DNA of 64,000 bases from Betaproteobacteria bacterium (GTDB lineage Bacteria; Pseudomonadota; Gammaproteobacteria; Burkholderiales; Thiobacillaceae), in contig VGVT01000004.1 in assembly GCA_016873935.1 (NCBI GenBank), positions 26,494 through 90,493 of the forward strand, written 5' to 3'. This document shows positions 26,710 through 38,920 of this stretch, one piece after another. Position numbers and translations under genes: made by a program. Each line of letters opens with the position of its first letter. The first letter of the stretch is position 1. Below the pieces are notes generated by a model. The model saw only the letters and a list, made by a program, of their open reading frames with translations. It did not search any database and was not told the origin of the DNA.

Positions 26710-27225
26710 CTATCGGTGGAGGGAGGCGCGCGCGGTCTGGCGCAGGGCCCAGGCGGCGGCGCCCAGACAGGCGAGGAATAAGATCAGGGACCAGTTCGCG
26801 AGACTCAGCCCCAGCACCATGAGTTCCGTGTCCTCGCAGAAACCGGTGGCCAGGAACAGCGTGGGCCATAGCTGGCCCAGCCATTCCACCAGACGTTCGA
26901 TCAGGCCTGGTTCCCCGGCCATGCAGGAGATGCTGCCGGCCGGCTGCATCTGCAGCCAGCTCTGGTAGGCGGCGGTGGCGGCGCCGGCGGCGGCGGTGGC
27001 CAGGACGAGTCCGCCGGCCAGCATACCCAGGCGCGTGCCCGCCTTCCAGGCCGCAAGCAGACCGAGCAGGGCGAGCAGCATGTAAAGCAGGCGCTGGAAG
27101 ATGCACAGATGGCAGGGATGCAGGTCCAGCCATGCGCTCAGCAACAGGCTCGCCGCCGCCAGCGCGAAGGCGCCGGCCGCGACCAGGGACCATAGCAGCC
27201 GGGGCAGGTGGGCGCGCGAGAACAT
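26710..27225 (-). CDS. dsbB: Disulfide bond formation protein B
   Basis: 171-aa inner-membrane protein that reoxidises DsbA and passes the electrons to quinone. Four helices are predicted. The first redox pair is Cys38-His-Leu-Cys41 (HPCHLC) and the second is Cys101/Cys130 (SISCM, GFCED), both on the periplasmic side. It is divergent from mutY with a 25-base gap, so the two promoters must be compact or overlap the coding ends. Confidence 0.95.
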   Translation of the reverse strand: MFSRAHLPRLLWSLVAAGAFALAAASLLLSAWLDLHPCHLCIFQRLLYMLLALLGLLAAWKAGTRLGMLAGGLVLATAAAGAATAAYQSWLQMQPAGSISCMAGEPGLIERLVEWLGQLWPTLFLATGFCEDTELMVLGLSLANWSLILFLACLGAAAWALRQTARASLHR

Positions 27226-27250
27226 GGCGAGATTCTGTCACACTCGCGCC

Positions 27251-28285
27251 ATGCTTCCCGATTTTGCCTCCCGCGTGGTCGCCTGGCAGCGCGCGCATGG
27301 CCGTCACGACCTGCCCTGGCAGGGCGGGCACGATCCCTATCCGGTGTGGGTCTCGGAGATCATGTTGCAGCAGACCCGGGTGGACAGCGTCATTCCCTAT
27401 TACACCCGTTTCCTGGCGCGCTTCCCGGATCTCGCCACGCTGGCGGCCGCCGACGAGGACGATGTGCTGGCGTTGTGGTCCGGCCTGGGCTACTACAGCC
27501 GCGCGCGCAACCTGCATGCCACCGCCCGCCGCATCCTCGCCGAGCATGACGGGCGTTTCCCCATCGACCCGGAGGTCCTGGCCACCCTGCCCGGCATCGG
27601 CCGTTCCACCGCCGCCGCCATCGCCGCGCTCGCCTTCGGGCAGCGGCGGGCGATCCTCGACGGCAACGTGAAGCGGGTGCTGGCGCGCGTGTTCGGCATC
27701 GAAGGTTGGCCCGGCGAGCGGGCCGTCGAGAACGAACTCTGGCGCCTCGCCGATGCCCTGCTGCCGGACCGCGATCTGCGCGCCTACACGCAGGGCCTCA
27801 TGGATCTCGGCGCCACGCTGTGTACCCGCGCGGCACCGCGCTGCGAGGTCTGTCCCTTGGGCGAAACCTGCCTGGCACACCGTCAGGGCCGCCAGCGGCG
27901 ACTGCCCGCGCCGCGTCCACGAAAGTCCGTGCCCGAACGCTCGGTCGCCATGCTGGTGCTGTTGCACGCGGGTTCTGTGCTGTTGGAAAAGCGCCCCCCG
28001 ACCGGCGTCTGGGGTGGCTTGTGGAGCCTGCCAGAATGCGCCGAGGCCGAGGAACCCGGAGAGGTTGCAGAGTGCCTTGGCTGCCGCGTCGTCGATGCCG
28101 TGGCTTTGCCGATCGTCAGCCATGCCTTCACGCATTTCCGCCTGCGCATCCAGCCCTGGCGGCTGCGGGCGCAGCCGCTTCCCGGCGCCGCCGAGCCGGG
28201 ACGGCTTTGGCTGGACCTGAACGACATCGAGGGGGCAGCGCTGCCCTCGCCGGTGCGCCGCATACTTCTCGACGCGCGGGCATAA
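27251..28285 (+). CDS. mutY: A/G-specific adenine DNA glycosylase
   Basis: 344-aa repair enzyme that removes adenine opposite 8-oxoguanine. The helix-hairpin-helix-GPD core is clear: SEIMLQQTRV (catalytic Glu) and LPGIGRSTAAAIAAL, then ILDGNVKRVLARV (catalytic Asp). The 4Fe-4S ligands are spaced Cx6Cx2Cx5C in CTRAAPRCEVCPLGETC. A C-terminal NUDIX-like domain (about 230-340) for 8-oxoG recognition follows. Start 27251 (MLPDFASRVVAW) matches the family; the gene ends 8 bases before the GGDEF-EAL gene. Confidence 0.96.
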   Translation: MLPDFASRVVAWQRAHGRHDLPWQGGHDPYPVWVSEIMLQQTRVDSVIPYYTRFLARFPDLATLAAADEDDVLALWSGLGYYSRARNLHATARRILAEHDGRFPIDPEVLATLPGIGRSTAAAIAALAFGQRRAILDGNVKRVLARVFGIEGWPGERAVENELWRLADALLPDRDLRAYTQGLMDLGATLCTRAAPRCEVCPLGETCLAHRQGRQRRLPAPRPRKSVPERSVAMLVLLHAGSVLLEKRPPTGVWGGLWSLPECAEAEEPGEVAECLGCRVVDAVALPIVSHAFTHFRLRIQPWRLRAQPLPGAAEPGRLWLDLNDIEGAALPSPVRRILLDARA

Positions 28286-28293
28286 TCCGTCGC

Positions 28294-30531
28294 ATGGCCT
28301 TCGCCCAATCCTCCCTGCCACGCGCGCTCGCGCTGTTCGCGCTGATCCTGGCCGGCGTGCTGGGCCTTGCCCTGGCTGCCCTGCGGCATGCCGGCGAAAG
28401 TCAGGCTGATTCGCTGGCCCGCACCGAGTTGCGGCTCATGGCCGATGCCTTGGCCCGCGAGCTGGCCGCGCGCGGCACCGGTCTGGCCAAGGCGGCTGCG
28501 GTGCTGGCCGAGGATCCCGGTCTCGCCCGCGCCCTTGTCGGGGCCGGTCTGCCTCAGGCCGGCGCCAGCCTGGGTGAGCGCGTGCGCGGCTTCGGCGCCG
28601 ATCTGGCGCTGCTGGTGAGCCTGGACGGTCGAGTTCTCCTGGATGTCTTCGATGCGATGGAGCCTGCTGCCGATTTTCCCGACCCGCGCATGCTGCGCAC
28701 GGCCGCGACGGAAGGCAGCGTGGCCGGATATCTGGGTCTAGGCGAGCGCGTCCACCAACTGGTCCTGGTGCCCGTGCCGGGGCCCGCGCAAGCTCCCGCC
28801 GCCTGGCTGGCCCTGGGCGTGCCGCTGGGCGATGCGGAGCTGGCGCAACTGCGTTTTCCCGGCGACGCGCACGCCTATCTGTTCACCCTCGAAGCGCGTG
28901 GCGGTCGCCTGCTGGCCGCCTCGTCGCAGGGCCCCGCACGCCTGGCCTTGTCGAATTGGCTGGCGGAGCAGTCCTCTGCGCCCGCTGCCTTGCACGACGC
29001 CTCGCTGGCCGGAGGTGAGCACTGGATCCAGGTGGTGCCGCTGCATGCTGCAGACGGCAATACCCTCGCCGTGGCCCTGAGCCTGCCGCGCAATGCCGCG
29101 CAATTGCCCATTTGGGCGCAGCCCATCTCCCTTGCCGCCATGTTCGTCTTCGGCCTGCTGGCTGCCGTGCTGCTCGCCTGGAGGCTGTTTGCCCGTGGCG
29201 ACGGTAGCGCGCTGACCGCCTCGGCGATGGCTGCCAACCCCGACTCCGCTGCGCGCGAGCCGGCCGACTTGTCCGACCCGATCACCGGGCTGGTCGGGCG
29301 CGACGGCTTCCTCGCCGAGGTCGATGCCCTGCTGCGCGAGCGCCCGCGGCCGTGCATTCTGCTGGTGGCCAGGCTGGCGCGCTGGAACGCGCTGCGCGAT
29401 GCCTTCGGCGACGCGCTCGGCGATGACCTGCTTGGCGCCCTCGGTCGCCGCCTGCGCGGTCGTGGGGATTGGCTGGCGGCGCGCGTGGGCGATGCCGATT
29501 TCGCCTTGTTCTGTCCGCTCGACGAGGCTTCGGCCGATGCCTGGGAAGTGAGTGTGCGCGCCTTGCTGGAAGTGCCCGTCGAGTTGCGCGGCCAGTCCTT
29601 CGATGCGGGTATCCACCTGGGCAGCGCCAGCAGCCCCGGCGACGGCGGCGACGCCACGCTGTTGCTGCGTCGGGCTTGCACGGCGATGCGCCAGGGCATG
29701 GACGGCATGGGTGGCCACGTCGCCTTCGACGCTCGCTTCGAGGCCGACGCGGCGCGCCGTCTGGTCCTGTTGGAGGAACTGCGCACGGCGATCGAGGCGG
29801 ATCGCCTGCAGGCGCGTTTCCGGCCGCGCGCCCGGCTGGCCGACGGCCGCGTGGTGGCCTGCGCGCTGCAGACATACTGGCCGCACGCGCAATTCGGCGA
29901 TATGGGGATGGACGATTTCCTGCTCGTCGCCGAGCAGGGCGGTTTGATTCGCCCCTTTACCCGCTGGCTGGTCTCCACCGCCGCCGCGCGCGCCGGGGAG
30001 TGGCGCGCGCTGGGGCTGGACATCGCCGTCGGCCTGCGCTTGCCCTCGCGCGCCCTGGCCGACCACGAGGTGGTGGAACTGCTGGCCGGCGCCCTGGCCC
30101 GCCACAATCTGCCGCCGGAGGCGCTCATCGTCGAGATCGGCGACGTGGCCCACAGCGAGGACATCGACACCGCGGTCGCGGTCGTCCATGCCATCGGCGC
30201 CCTCGGCCTGCAAGTCGCCATGGCCGACCCGGGCGGTGTCTGTTTCAGTCTGGATCGCCTCGCGCGCCTGCCGGTGAACCAGTTGGTCATTCACCGGTCA
30301 TCGGTACAGCGCATGTTGGGATCCGCCCAGGATGCGGTTTTCGTGCACGCGACCATCGATCTCGCCCATGCCTTGGGTATGTGCGTGCTGGCCGAGGGCG
30401 TCGACAGCATCGAGTACTGGGGTCCACTGGGGTTCCATGGTTGTGACCAGGCCCAGGGTGACCATGTGGGTCCGCGCATGCAGGCGGAAGAACTGGTCGC
30501 CTGGCTCGCGCGGACCGATGCCGGCGGCTGA
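28294..30531 (+). CDS. Membrane GGDEF-EAL protein with both motifs degenerate (LapD-like architecture)
   Basis: 745-aa protein: a transmembrane helix at about 9-29, a periplasmic domain of about 235 residues, a second helix at about 275-295, a GGDEF domain (about 328-480) and an EAL domain (about 498-740). The GGDEF signature reads GDADF. The EAL motif reads CAL, the usual DDFG reads ADPG, and the Lys/Asp of the KIDR segment is replaced (VIHRSS). Both enzymes should therefore be inactive. The layout resembles LapD-type receptors, but the loss of several ligand residues makes even c-di-GMP binding uncertain. It is probably co-transcribed with mutY. Confidence 0.85.
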   Translation: MAFAQSSLPRALALFALILAGVLGLALAALRHAGESQADSLARTELRLMADALARELAARGTGLAKAAAVLAEDPGLARALVGAGLPQAGASLGERVRGFGADLALLVSLDGRVLLDVFDAMEPAADFPDPRMLRTAATEGSVAGYLGLGERVHQLVLVPVPGPAQAPAAWLALGVPLGDAELAQLRFPGDAHAYLFTLEARGGRLLAASSQGPARLALSNWLAEQSSAPAALHDASLAGGEHWIQVVPLHAADGNTLAVALSLPRNAAQLPIWAQPISLAAMFVFGLLAAVLLAWRLFARGDGSALTASAMAANPDSAAREPADLSDPITGLVGRDGFLAEVDALLRERPRPCILLVARLARWNALRDAFGDALGDDLLGALGRRLRGRGDWLAARVGDADFALFCPLDEASADAWEVSVRALLEVPVELRGQSFDAGIHLGSASSPGDGGDATLLLRRACTAMRQGMDGMGGHVAFDARFEADAARRLVLLEELRTAIEADRLQARFRPRARLADGRVVACALQTYWPHAQFGDMGMDDFLLVAEQGGLIRPFTRWLVSTAAARAGEWRALGLDIAVGLRLPSRALADHEVVELLAGALARHNLPPEALIVEIGDVAHSEDIDTAVAVVHAIGALGLQVAMADPGGVCFSLDRLARLPVNQLVIHRSSVQRMLGSAQDAVFVHATIDLAHALGMCVLAEGVDSIEYWGPLGFHGCDQAQGDHVGPRMQAEELVAWLARTDAGG

Positions 30532-30612
30532 GGGACATTGTGCCGGCCCCCATGCAGCGGGCGTGGTGGTGGTAGGCAGGTAGGCATGCATCGCGCCCGT
30601 GGGAGAACCGTC

Positions 30613-31455
30613 ATGAGCCAGCGAATCGCGAGCCGCCTTCTGCCCACCCGCGCCGTCACCGAAGGCGCCGGCGTGCAGGTGCGCCGCGCCATCGGCACCC
30701 CCGAGCTGCGCGAGCTCGACCCCTTCCTGCTGCTGGATCACTTCGGCAGCGACGACCCGGACGACTACGGTGCCGGTTTCCCCGAGCATCCGCATCGCGG
30801 TTTCGTCACTTTCACGCACATGCTCGACGGGCACATGGAACACCGCGACAGCATGGGCAACCGCGGCGACCTGCGGGCCGGCGGGGCGCAGTGGATGAAG
30901 GCGGCGTCCGGCGTGATCCATGCCGAGATGCCACGGCAGACGCGGGGTCGCATGCGCGGCTTCCAGCTCTGGCTCAACCTGCCGGCGGCCGAGAAGATGT
31001 CGGCTCCCGACTATCGCGACTTCAGCGCCGACGACATCCCGGAGGTGACCGACGGCGCCACGCGCGTGCGCGTGCTGGCCGGGGAGTATGGCGGGCGCCA
31101 GGGGGCGCTGCGCGACCCGCACACCGGCCTGCTCTATCTGGAAGCGAGACTGCCCGCGCATGGCCGCCTCGATGTCCCGCTGCAGGCCTCCCACCAGGCC
31201 TTCGTCTATGTATTCGAAGGCGAAGCGGCCATTCTGGGCCATCCCGTGCCGCCCCACCACCTGGCCGTGCTGGGAGCCGGCGACAGCCTGGGGCTGGATG
31301 CCGGCGCCGACGGCGCGCGCCTCATCCTGGTGGCCGGCCGGCCCTTGGGCGAGTCGGTGGAACGTCACGGTCCCTTCGTCATGAACACCCGCCAGGAAAT
31401 CGAGCAGGCCCTGGCGGACTACCGCGACGGCCGCCTGGTCCGCCCGCGCGCGTGA
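30613..31455 (+). CDS. Pirin family protein
   Basis: 280-aa bicupin protein of the pirin family (iron-binding; quercetinase-like or redox-linked in characterised members). The N-terminal cupin has the metal motif EHPHRGFVTFTHMLDG...HRD and the HAEMP segment. The C-terminal half is the pirin_C domain. The start at 30613 (MSQRIASRL) was chosen by family alignment; an upstream ATG at 30538 gives a low-complexity extension. Its stop overlaps the GTG of the Hsp15 gene. Confidence 0.92.
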   Translation: MSQRIASRLLPTRAVTEGAGVQVRRAIGTPELRELDPFLLLDHFGSDDPDDYGAGFPEHPHRGFVTFTHMLDGHMEHRDSMGNRGDLRAGGAQWMKAASGVIHAEMPRQTRGRMRGFQLWLNLPAAEKMSAPDYRDFSADDIPEVTDGATRVRVLAGEYGGRQGALRDPHTGLLYLEARLPAHGRLDVPLQASHQAFVYVFEGEAAILGHPVPPHHLAVLGAGDSLGLDAGADGARLILVAGRPLGESVERHGPFVMNTRQEIEQALADYRDGRLVRPRA

Positions 31456-31859
31456 GCCGTTGCGCCACCCCGCGCGAGCCCGGCACGACCGCCGCGCGCC
31501 TCGACAAATGGCTGTGGGCCGCGCGCTTCTTCAAGACCCGCGCCCTTGCCCATGAGGCGGTGGAAGCGGGCAGGGTGCGGCTCAACGGCGAGCGGGTGAA
31601 ACCCGGACGGGTGCTCAAGCCGGGCGACGAACTGAGCATCCAGGTCGGCGACCTGGTCTGGAAGGTGCGCGTGGTATCACTGTCGGAGCGGCGCGGGCCG
31701 GCCGCCGAGGCGCGCCGCCTGTATGTCGAGGATGACGCCAGCCGCGAGGCGAGGGAGCGGCGCATCGAGGAACGCAAGTGGCAGTCCGATCCCGCCGCCG
31801 CCCTGCACGGGCGCCCCACCAAGCGCGACCGACGCCTGATCCATCGCTTCAACGAGTAA
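31452..31859 (+). CDS. hslR: Hsp15-type S4-domain RNA-binding protein
   Basis: 135-aa heat-shock protein that binds stalled 50S subunits carrying nascent peptidyl-tRNA and helps recycle them. The S4 RNA-binding domain is visible (RLDKWLWAARFFKTR, EAGRVRLNGERVKPG), followed by a basic C-terminal tail (RDRRLIHRFNE). A GTG start at 31452 overlaps the pirin stop as GTGA, so the genes are coupled. In many proteobacteria hslR sits next to hslO; here hslO is about 9 kb away. Confidence 0.9.
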   Translation: MSRCATPREPGTTAARLDKWLWAARFFKTRALAHEAVEAGRVRLNGERVKPGRVLKPGDELSIQVGDLVWKVRVVSLSERRGPAAEARRLYVEDDASREARERRIEERKWQSDPAAALHGRPTKRDRRLIHRFNE

Positions 31860-31960
31860 ACGGGTACGTGGCGCGCCCCGGTTTCTAAACAATATTTGAC
31901 GTTTTCCCTCGCCTTTTTCCGCCATCATTCGCGCATGTCGGACAGTCGCCGGAGCGCGCA

Positions 31961-32697
<737 letters not shown>

Positions 32698-32701
<4 letters not shown>

Positions 32702-34167
32702 TGCGCAGCCTGTACGGCCGCCTGGCCCTGGTCTTCGCGGTGCTCACCCTGGCCTGTGGCGGCTTCACCGCCTGGCTGTTCCAGGACATGGCCGCGCGCC
32801 ACCAGCAGGAGGTGCTGCAACGCCTGTCGAAGGATCTGGCCCAGCACATCGCCAGCCACACCGATCTGGTGAAGGAACTGAAATGGAACCGGCCGGCGGT
32901 GGAGGAACTGTTCCACATGCTCATGGTGGTGAACCCGGGCATCGAGGTCTATCTCATCAAGGCCAACGGCCATATCGATGCCCACGTCGCCCCGCCCGGT
33001 ACGGTCAAGCGCCAGTCTGTGGATCTGGCGCCGGTGCGCGCCTATCTGGCCGGCAATCGTTTCCCGCTGCTGGGCGACGATCCGCGCAGCGCCACGGCGA
33101 AGAAGATTTTCAGCGTCGCCCCCTGCGTCCAGGACGGCCACACCGTGGGCTACCTCTACGTCATCCTGGCGGGCGAGACCTACGACCGCCTGGCCGCCGA
33201 CGTCTGGGCCAGCCGGGCCTTCGCCGGCGGCGCCAGCCTGATGCTGGCGATGCTGGCCCTGACGCTGGTGGCGGGCTTGCTCGCCTTCGCCCTGATCACC
33301 CGGCGCCTGCGCCGCCTGACCGCCGAGGTGGCGGCGCTGGAAACGGGCGGATTGCAGCCCCCGGCGGAGGAGGACGGCCGGGACAGCGCCGATGAAATCG
33401 GACTGTTGCGCCGGGCTTTCCGGCAAATGGCGGCACGGATTGCCGCCCAGGTCGGCGAACTGAAGCGCCAGGACGAGATGCGCCGCGAAATGGTGGCCAA
33501 CATCTCGCACGACCTGCGCACGCCGCTGACCTCGCTGCAGGGCTACCTGGAAACCCTGACCCTCAAGGCCGGCCAGTTGTCGGAGGAGGACCGCAACCGT
33601 TACCTGGACGTGGCCGTGCGCCAGAGCCGCAAGGTGAGCCGGCTGGCGCAGGAACTGTTCGAACTGGCCCGGCTGGAATGCGACGCGGTGAAGCCCCAGA
33701 AGGAACGCTTTGCCCTGGCCGAACTGGTCCAGGACGTGCTGCAGAAGTTCGAACTGGCGGCGCGGCAGAAGGGGGTCGTCCTGCGCGCCAGCGTGGCCCC
33801 CGAATTGCCCGCCGTCGTCGCCGACCTGGGCATGATCGAACGGGTGCTCACCAACCTGCTCGACAACGCCCTGCGCCACACCCCGGCCGGTGGCTGGGTG
33901 GCCGTCGAACTGACGCGGGAGGACGGCCGCGTCGGCGTGCGCGTCAGCGACAACGGCGGCGGCATCCCTGCCGAGATCCGCGCCGACCTGTTCGAGCGGC
34001 CCTCGCCCCTGCGCGGCGGCGATGGCCGCGCCTCCGGCGGCCTGGGCCTGCTCATCGTCAAGCGCATCCTCAACCTGCACGGCAGCGCCATCCGCCTGGA
34101 AGAGAAGGCCGAGGCCGGCGCGGCGTTCAGCTTCGCCTTGCCAACAGAGGCTGGAAGCATCCCGTGA
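32698..34167 (+). CDS. Membrane sensor histidine kinase
   Basis: 489-aa kinase paired with the preceding regulator. The first transmembrane helix is at about 7-29, with a periplasmic sensor region of about 150 residues and a second helix at about 178-200. A HAMP linker, a HisKA domain with phospho-acceptor near His271 ([10 protein letters not shown]) and a HATPase domain ([28 protein letters not shown]) follow. Two consecutive ATG codons at 32698 and 32701 are both in frame. The stimulus is not evident. Confidence 0.93.
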
Positions 34168-34240
34168 AGGGGGCGTCAAGTCTTGCGGGTGGCACGCTTT
34201 TTCCCCATCCTGCCCGGCCTTCACCAACCGGTTTTCATCC

Positions 34241-36547
<2,307 letters not shown>

Positions 36548-36550
36548 GAA

Positions 36551-36590
36551 ACCTCCCCGGCCCCGTCTCCGTAGAGACGGGCGGGGAGGT
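36551..36590. terminator. Hairpin between convergent tex and TauE genes
   Basis: Two stacked stems: ACCTCCCCG / CGGGGAGGT outside and CCGTCTC / GAGACGG inside. It lies 4 bases after the tex stop and in front of the convergent exporter gene. The T run is weak on both strands, but stem strength and position suggest a shared terminator. Confidence 0.6.
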
Positions 36591-36637
36591 TGCTTTGGCA
36601 TCGAAGACTCGCGCGAGAGGTCGCTGCAACGCCGCTT

Positions 36638-37543
36638 TCAGAGTAGCTTGAGCAAAGCCACCATGCCAAGTATCAAAGTGACCCAGCCGACCACGCCGCG
36701 CAGGGTCGCCTCGGTCGCCCGGCGCACGGTCAGCGTGGCCATGGGCACGGAGAGCAGGGCGCCGAGGGCCAGCGGCAGGGCGAGTTCCCAGGCGATGCTC
36801 TTGCCCAGGGCTAGGTAGGCGAGCACGCCGATCAGGCAGGTGAAGGATTCCGCCACCGAGGTCACCGCTACCGCGTGTTTCGTCGGCAATCCGGAAACCA
36901 CTTGGCCGGAGGTGACGAGGGGGCCGTAACCGCCGCCCGACAGACCCTTGTTGAAGGCCGCCACGGCGCCCACCGCGATGATGCCGCCGGGACGGTAGGG
37001 AATCTGGCGCTGGCGGGTCAGCAGGATGATCACGCCCATGGCCAGGATGATGCCGGTGATGAACAGGCCCAGCCAGAACTTGGACACGCTGACCGCCAGC
37101 CAGACCGCGAGGATGGCGCCGACCGCCGACAGGCTGCCGAGCAGCAGGGTGGTGCGGCGGGCACGCGCGTCATTGAGGAAATCGACGTTGCCATCGCGCT
37201 GATGCAGCAGGCCTGCGGCGAGGCCGGTCATCAACTCGCTGATCAATATCGCCGGCACGATCTGCAAGGGCTCGAATCCCGCCAGCAGCAACAGTGGCGT
37301 CAGCGTCGTGCCGTAACCCATGCCCAGACTCGAATCCAGGTATTCGCAGGCGAGGGCGGCCATGAAGATCGCCATCATCACCGGCATGGAAAGTCCCAGG
37401 GTTTCGCGGGCGCCGACTTCCCAACCGGGCACGAGGTGCAGCGTAGCCAGGGTGACGAGCACCCCGCCGACCAGCAGCAACCACAGGCGCGTGCGGCGGC
37501 TGGAAAGGGGGGGTAGGGCGGATACCAGGGATAGGGCGGACAT
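36638..37543 (-). CDS. TauE/SafE family anion exporter
   Basis: 301-aa membrane protein with about eight helices in two related halves. The family motifs GMGYGTTLTPLLLLAG and FNKGLSGGGYGPLVTSGQ are clear. TauE/SafE proteins export small anions such as sulfite, sulfoacetate or other organosulfonates. Start 37543 (MSALSLVSAL) has GGAG six bases upstream. A longer start at 37588 would lie inside the sigma-54 promoter described below and is rejected. The divergent neighbour is a sigma-54 activator, its probable regulator. Confidence 0.88.
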   Translation of the reverse strand: MSALSLVSALPPLSSRRTRLWLLLVGGVLVTLATLHLVPGWEVGARETLGLSMPVMMAIFMAALACEYLDSSLGMGYGTTLTPLLLLAGFEPLQIVPAILISELMTGLAAGLLHQRDGNVDFLNDARARRTTLLLGSLSAVGAILAVWLAVSVSKFWLGLFITGIILAMGVIILLTRQRQIPYRPGGIIAVGAVAAFNKGLSGGGYGPLVTSGQVVSGLPTKHAVAVTSVAESFTCLIGVLAYLALGKSIAWELALPLALGALLSVPMATLTVRRATEATLRGVVGWVTLILGMVALLKLL

Positions 37544-37576
37544 GATCTGCTCCGAAGGGGAGGGATGTCCCCTCTT

Positions 37577-37592
37577 TGCAATAGCCATGCCA
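37577..37592 (-). promoter_or_regulatory. Sigma-54 (RpoN) promoter of the TauE/SafE gene
   Basis: Minus-strand sequence TGGCATGGCTATTGCA matches the -24/-12 consensus TGGCAYR-N4-TTGCW at essentially every position, with correct GG-N10-GC spacing. Initiation would fall near 37566, about 23 bases before the exporter start codon. The adjacent divergent gene encodes a sigma-54 activator, which strongly supports the assignment. Confidence 0.85.
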
Positions 37593-37612
37593 GCCTCGCC
37601 TGAATTGCTGGG

Positions 37613-37650
37613 GATGGCCGGCCGGCTGCGAGGCGCGGCCGCTTGCCATC
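37613..37650. promoter_or_regulatory. Candidate activator-binding dyad
   Basis: Imperfect inverted repeat GATGGC...GCCATC with inner GGCCG/CGGCC elements, centred about 50 bases upstream of the sigma-54 promoter and within the shared divergent region. It is a possible enhancer for the neighbouring activator; support is positional only. Confidence 0.35.
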
Positions 37651-37713
37651 AACTGGAGTAATCCATGCTTGTGCCTATACTATTTGTATGAACGGAAAAA
37701 CGGTTCTTAAAGA

Positions 37714-38904
37714 ATGGAAAACAATTCAATAAAGCAGAATTACGATTTATTTGAACGGATTGAACTTCTGGCCGGGCAATGCACGGGCAGTGACGCCGAA
37801 CTGGACGACTTTCTATCCGAACTGGCCAACCATCTTGGCCCCGCAGCCCGCCACCTGCTGCTGCGCCTGGCGGAGGAACGGCGCACGGCGCGCCTCAAGC
37901 GCGCGGGCCTCAACGAAGCCATCGTCGGCGCCGAGGATGGCTTGCGCGAGGTCATGGCGGCGGTGCGGCAGGTCGCGCGTTCCGACGCCCCGGTCCTGAT
38001 CCTGGGCGAAACCGGCACCGGCAAGGAGGTGGTGGCGCGTGCCGTGCACAGCCACTCCAGGCGCGCCGGCGGTGCCTTCCTGCGCGTCAACTGCGGCGCC
38101 ATCCCGCCGGAGCTCATCGATTCCGAGTTGTTCGGTCATGAACGCGGCAGCTTCACCGGCGCCGTGGGTACGCGCAAGGGCTGGTTCGAACGCGCCGATG
38201 GCGGCACCCTGTTCCTCGACGAGATCGGTGAACTGCCGGCGGCGGCGCAGGTGCGCCTGTTGCGCGTGTTGCAGGACGGCAGTTTCCAGCGCGTCGGCGG
38301 CGAGCGCGTGCTCAATGTCGACGTGCGTCTGGTCGCCGCCACCAACCGCGATCTGCGCCGGTCGGTGACGGAAGGCGCATTCCGCGAGGACCTCTGGTTC
38401 CGTGTCGCCGTCTTTCCCATCCCCCTGCCGCCGCTGCGTGAGCGGCCGCAGGACGTTCCCGCCCTGGCCGCGCATTTCGCGCTGCGCGCCGCCGAGCGCC
38501 TGGGCCTGCCGCCGCGCATGCCCGATGCCGCCGACCTGGCGCTGCTGGCGGCTTATCCCTGGCCCGGCAACGTGCGCGAGTTCGCCTCGGTGATGGAGCG
38601 CGCCGCCATCCTCGGCGATGGCCGCCGGCTGGAAGTGGCGCGCGCCCTCGGCGTGGTGCCGCCGGCCGTGGCCATGCTGCCCGCCGCGGCGGACACGCAG
38701 CCGGTCCTACACGGCGGCGAGGCCGTTCCGGTTTCCTTCGTCGAAGCCAGTCGCCGCCACATCGAGGAAGCCCTGCGGCGCTGCCATGGTCGCGTCGAGG
38801 GGCCGTTCGGCGCGGCGCGGCTGCTGGAGATGAACCCGCACACGCTGCGCTCGAAGATGCGGCGGCTGGGTATCGAGGCGAAGCCTTACCGCCCCGCCGG
38901 TTGA
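37714..38904 (+). CDS. Sigma-54-dependent transcriptional activator (bEBP)
   Basis: 396-aa enhancer-binding protein. The AAA+ domain spans about 70-300 with Walker A GETGTGKE (98-105), the sigma-54 contact loop GSFTGA (145-150) and Walker B GGTLFLDE (163-170). A Fis-type helix-turn-helix lies at the C-terminus (RLLEMNPHTLRSKMRRLGI). The N-terminal 70 residues match no receiver, GAF or PAS domain, so how it is controlled is unclear. It is divergent from a TauE/SafE gene that carries a sigma-54 promoter, and is probably its specific activator. The first 40 bases are AT-rich relative to the rest. Confidence 0.9.
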   Translation: MENNSIKQNYDLFERIELLAGQCTGSDAELDDFLSELANHLGPAARHLLLRLAEERRTARLKRAGLNEAIVGAEDGLREVMAAVRQVARSDAPVLILGETGTGKEVVARAVHSHSRRAGGAFLRVNCGAIPPELIDSELFGHERGSFTGAVGTRKGWFERADGGTLFLDEIGELPAAAQVRLLRVLQDGSFQRVGGERVLNVDVRLVAATNRDLRRSVTEGAFREDLWFRVAVFPIPLPPLRERPQDVPALAAHFALRAAERLGLPPRMPDAADLALLAAYPWPGNVREFASVMERAAILGDGRRLEVARALGVVPPAVAMLPAAADTQPVLHGGEAVPVSFVEASRRHIEEALRRCHGRVEGPFGAARLLEMNPHTLRSKMRRLGIEAKPYRPAG

Positions 38905-38920
38905 AGCGCAGGTGCCGTGA

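Noticed and set aside
26012..28321. 769-aa extension upstream of dsbA
   Set aside because: The upstream part runs antisense or out of frame through dsbB and mutY; the DsbA start with leader at 26695 is clear.
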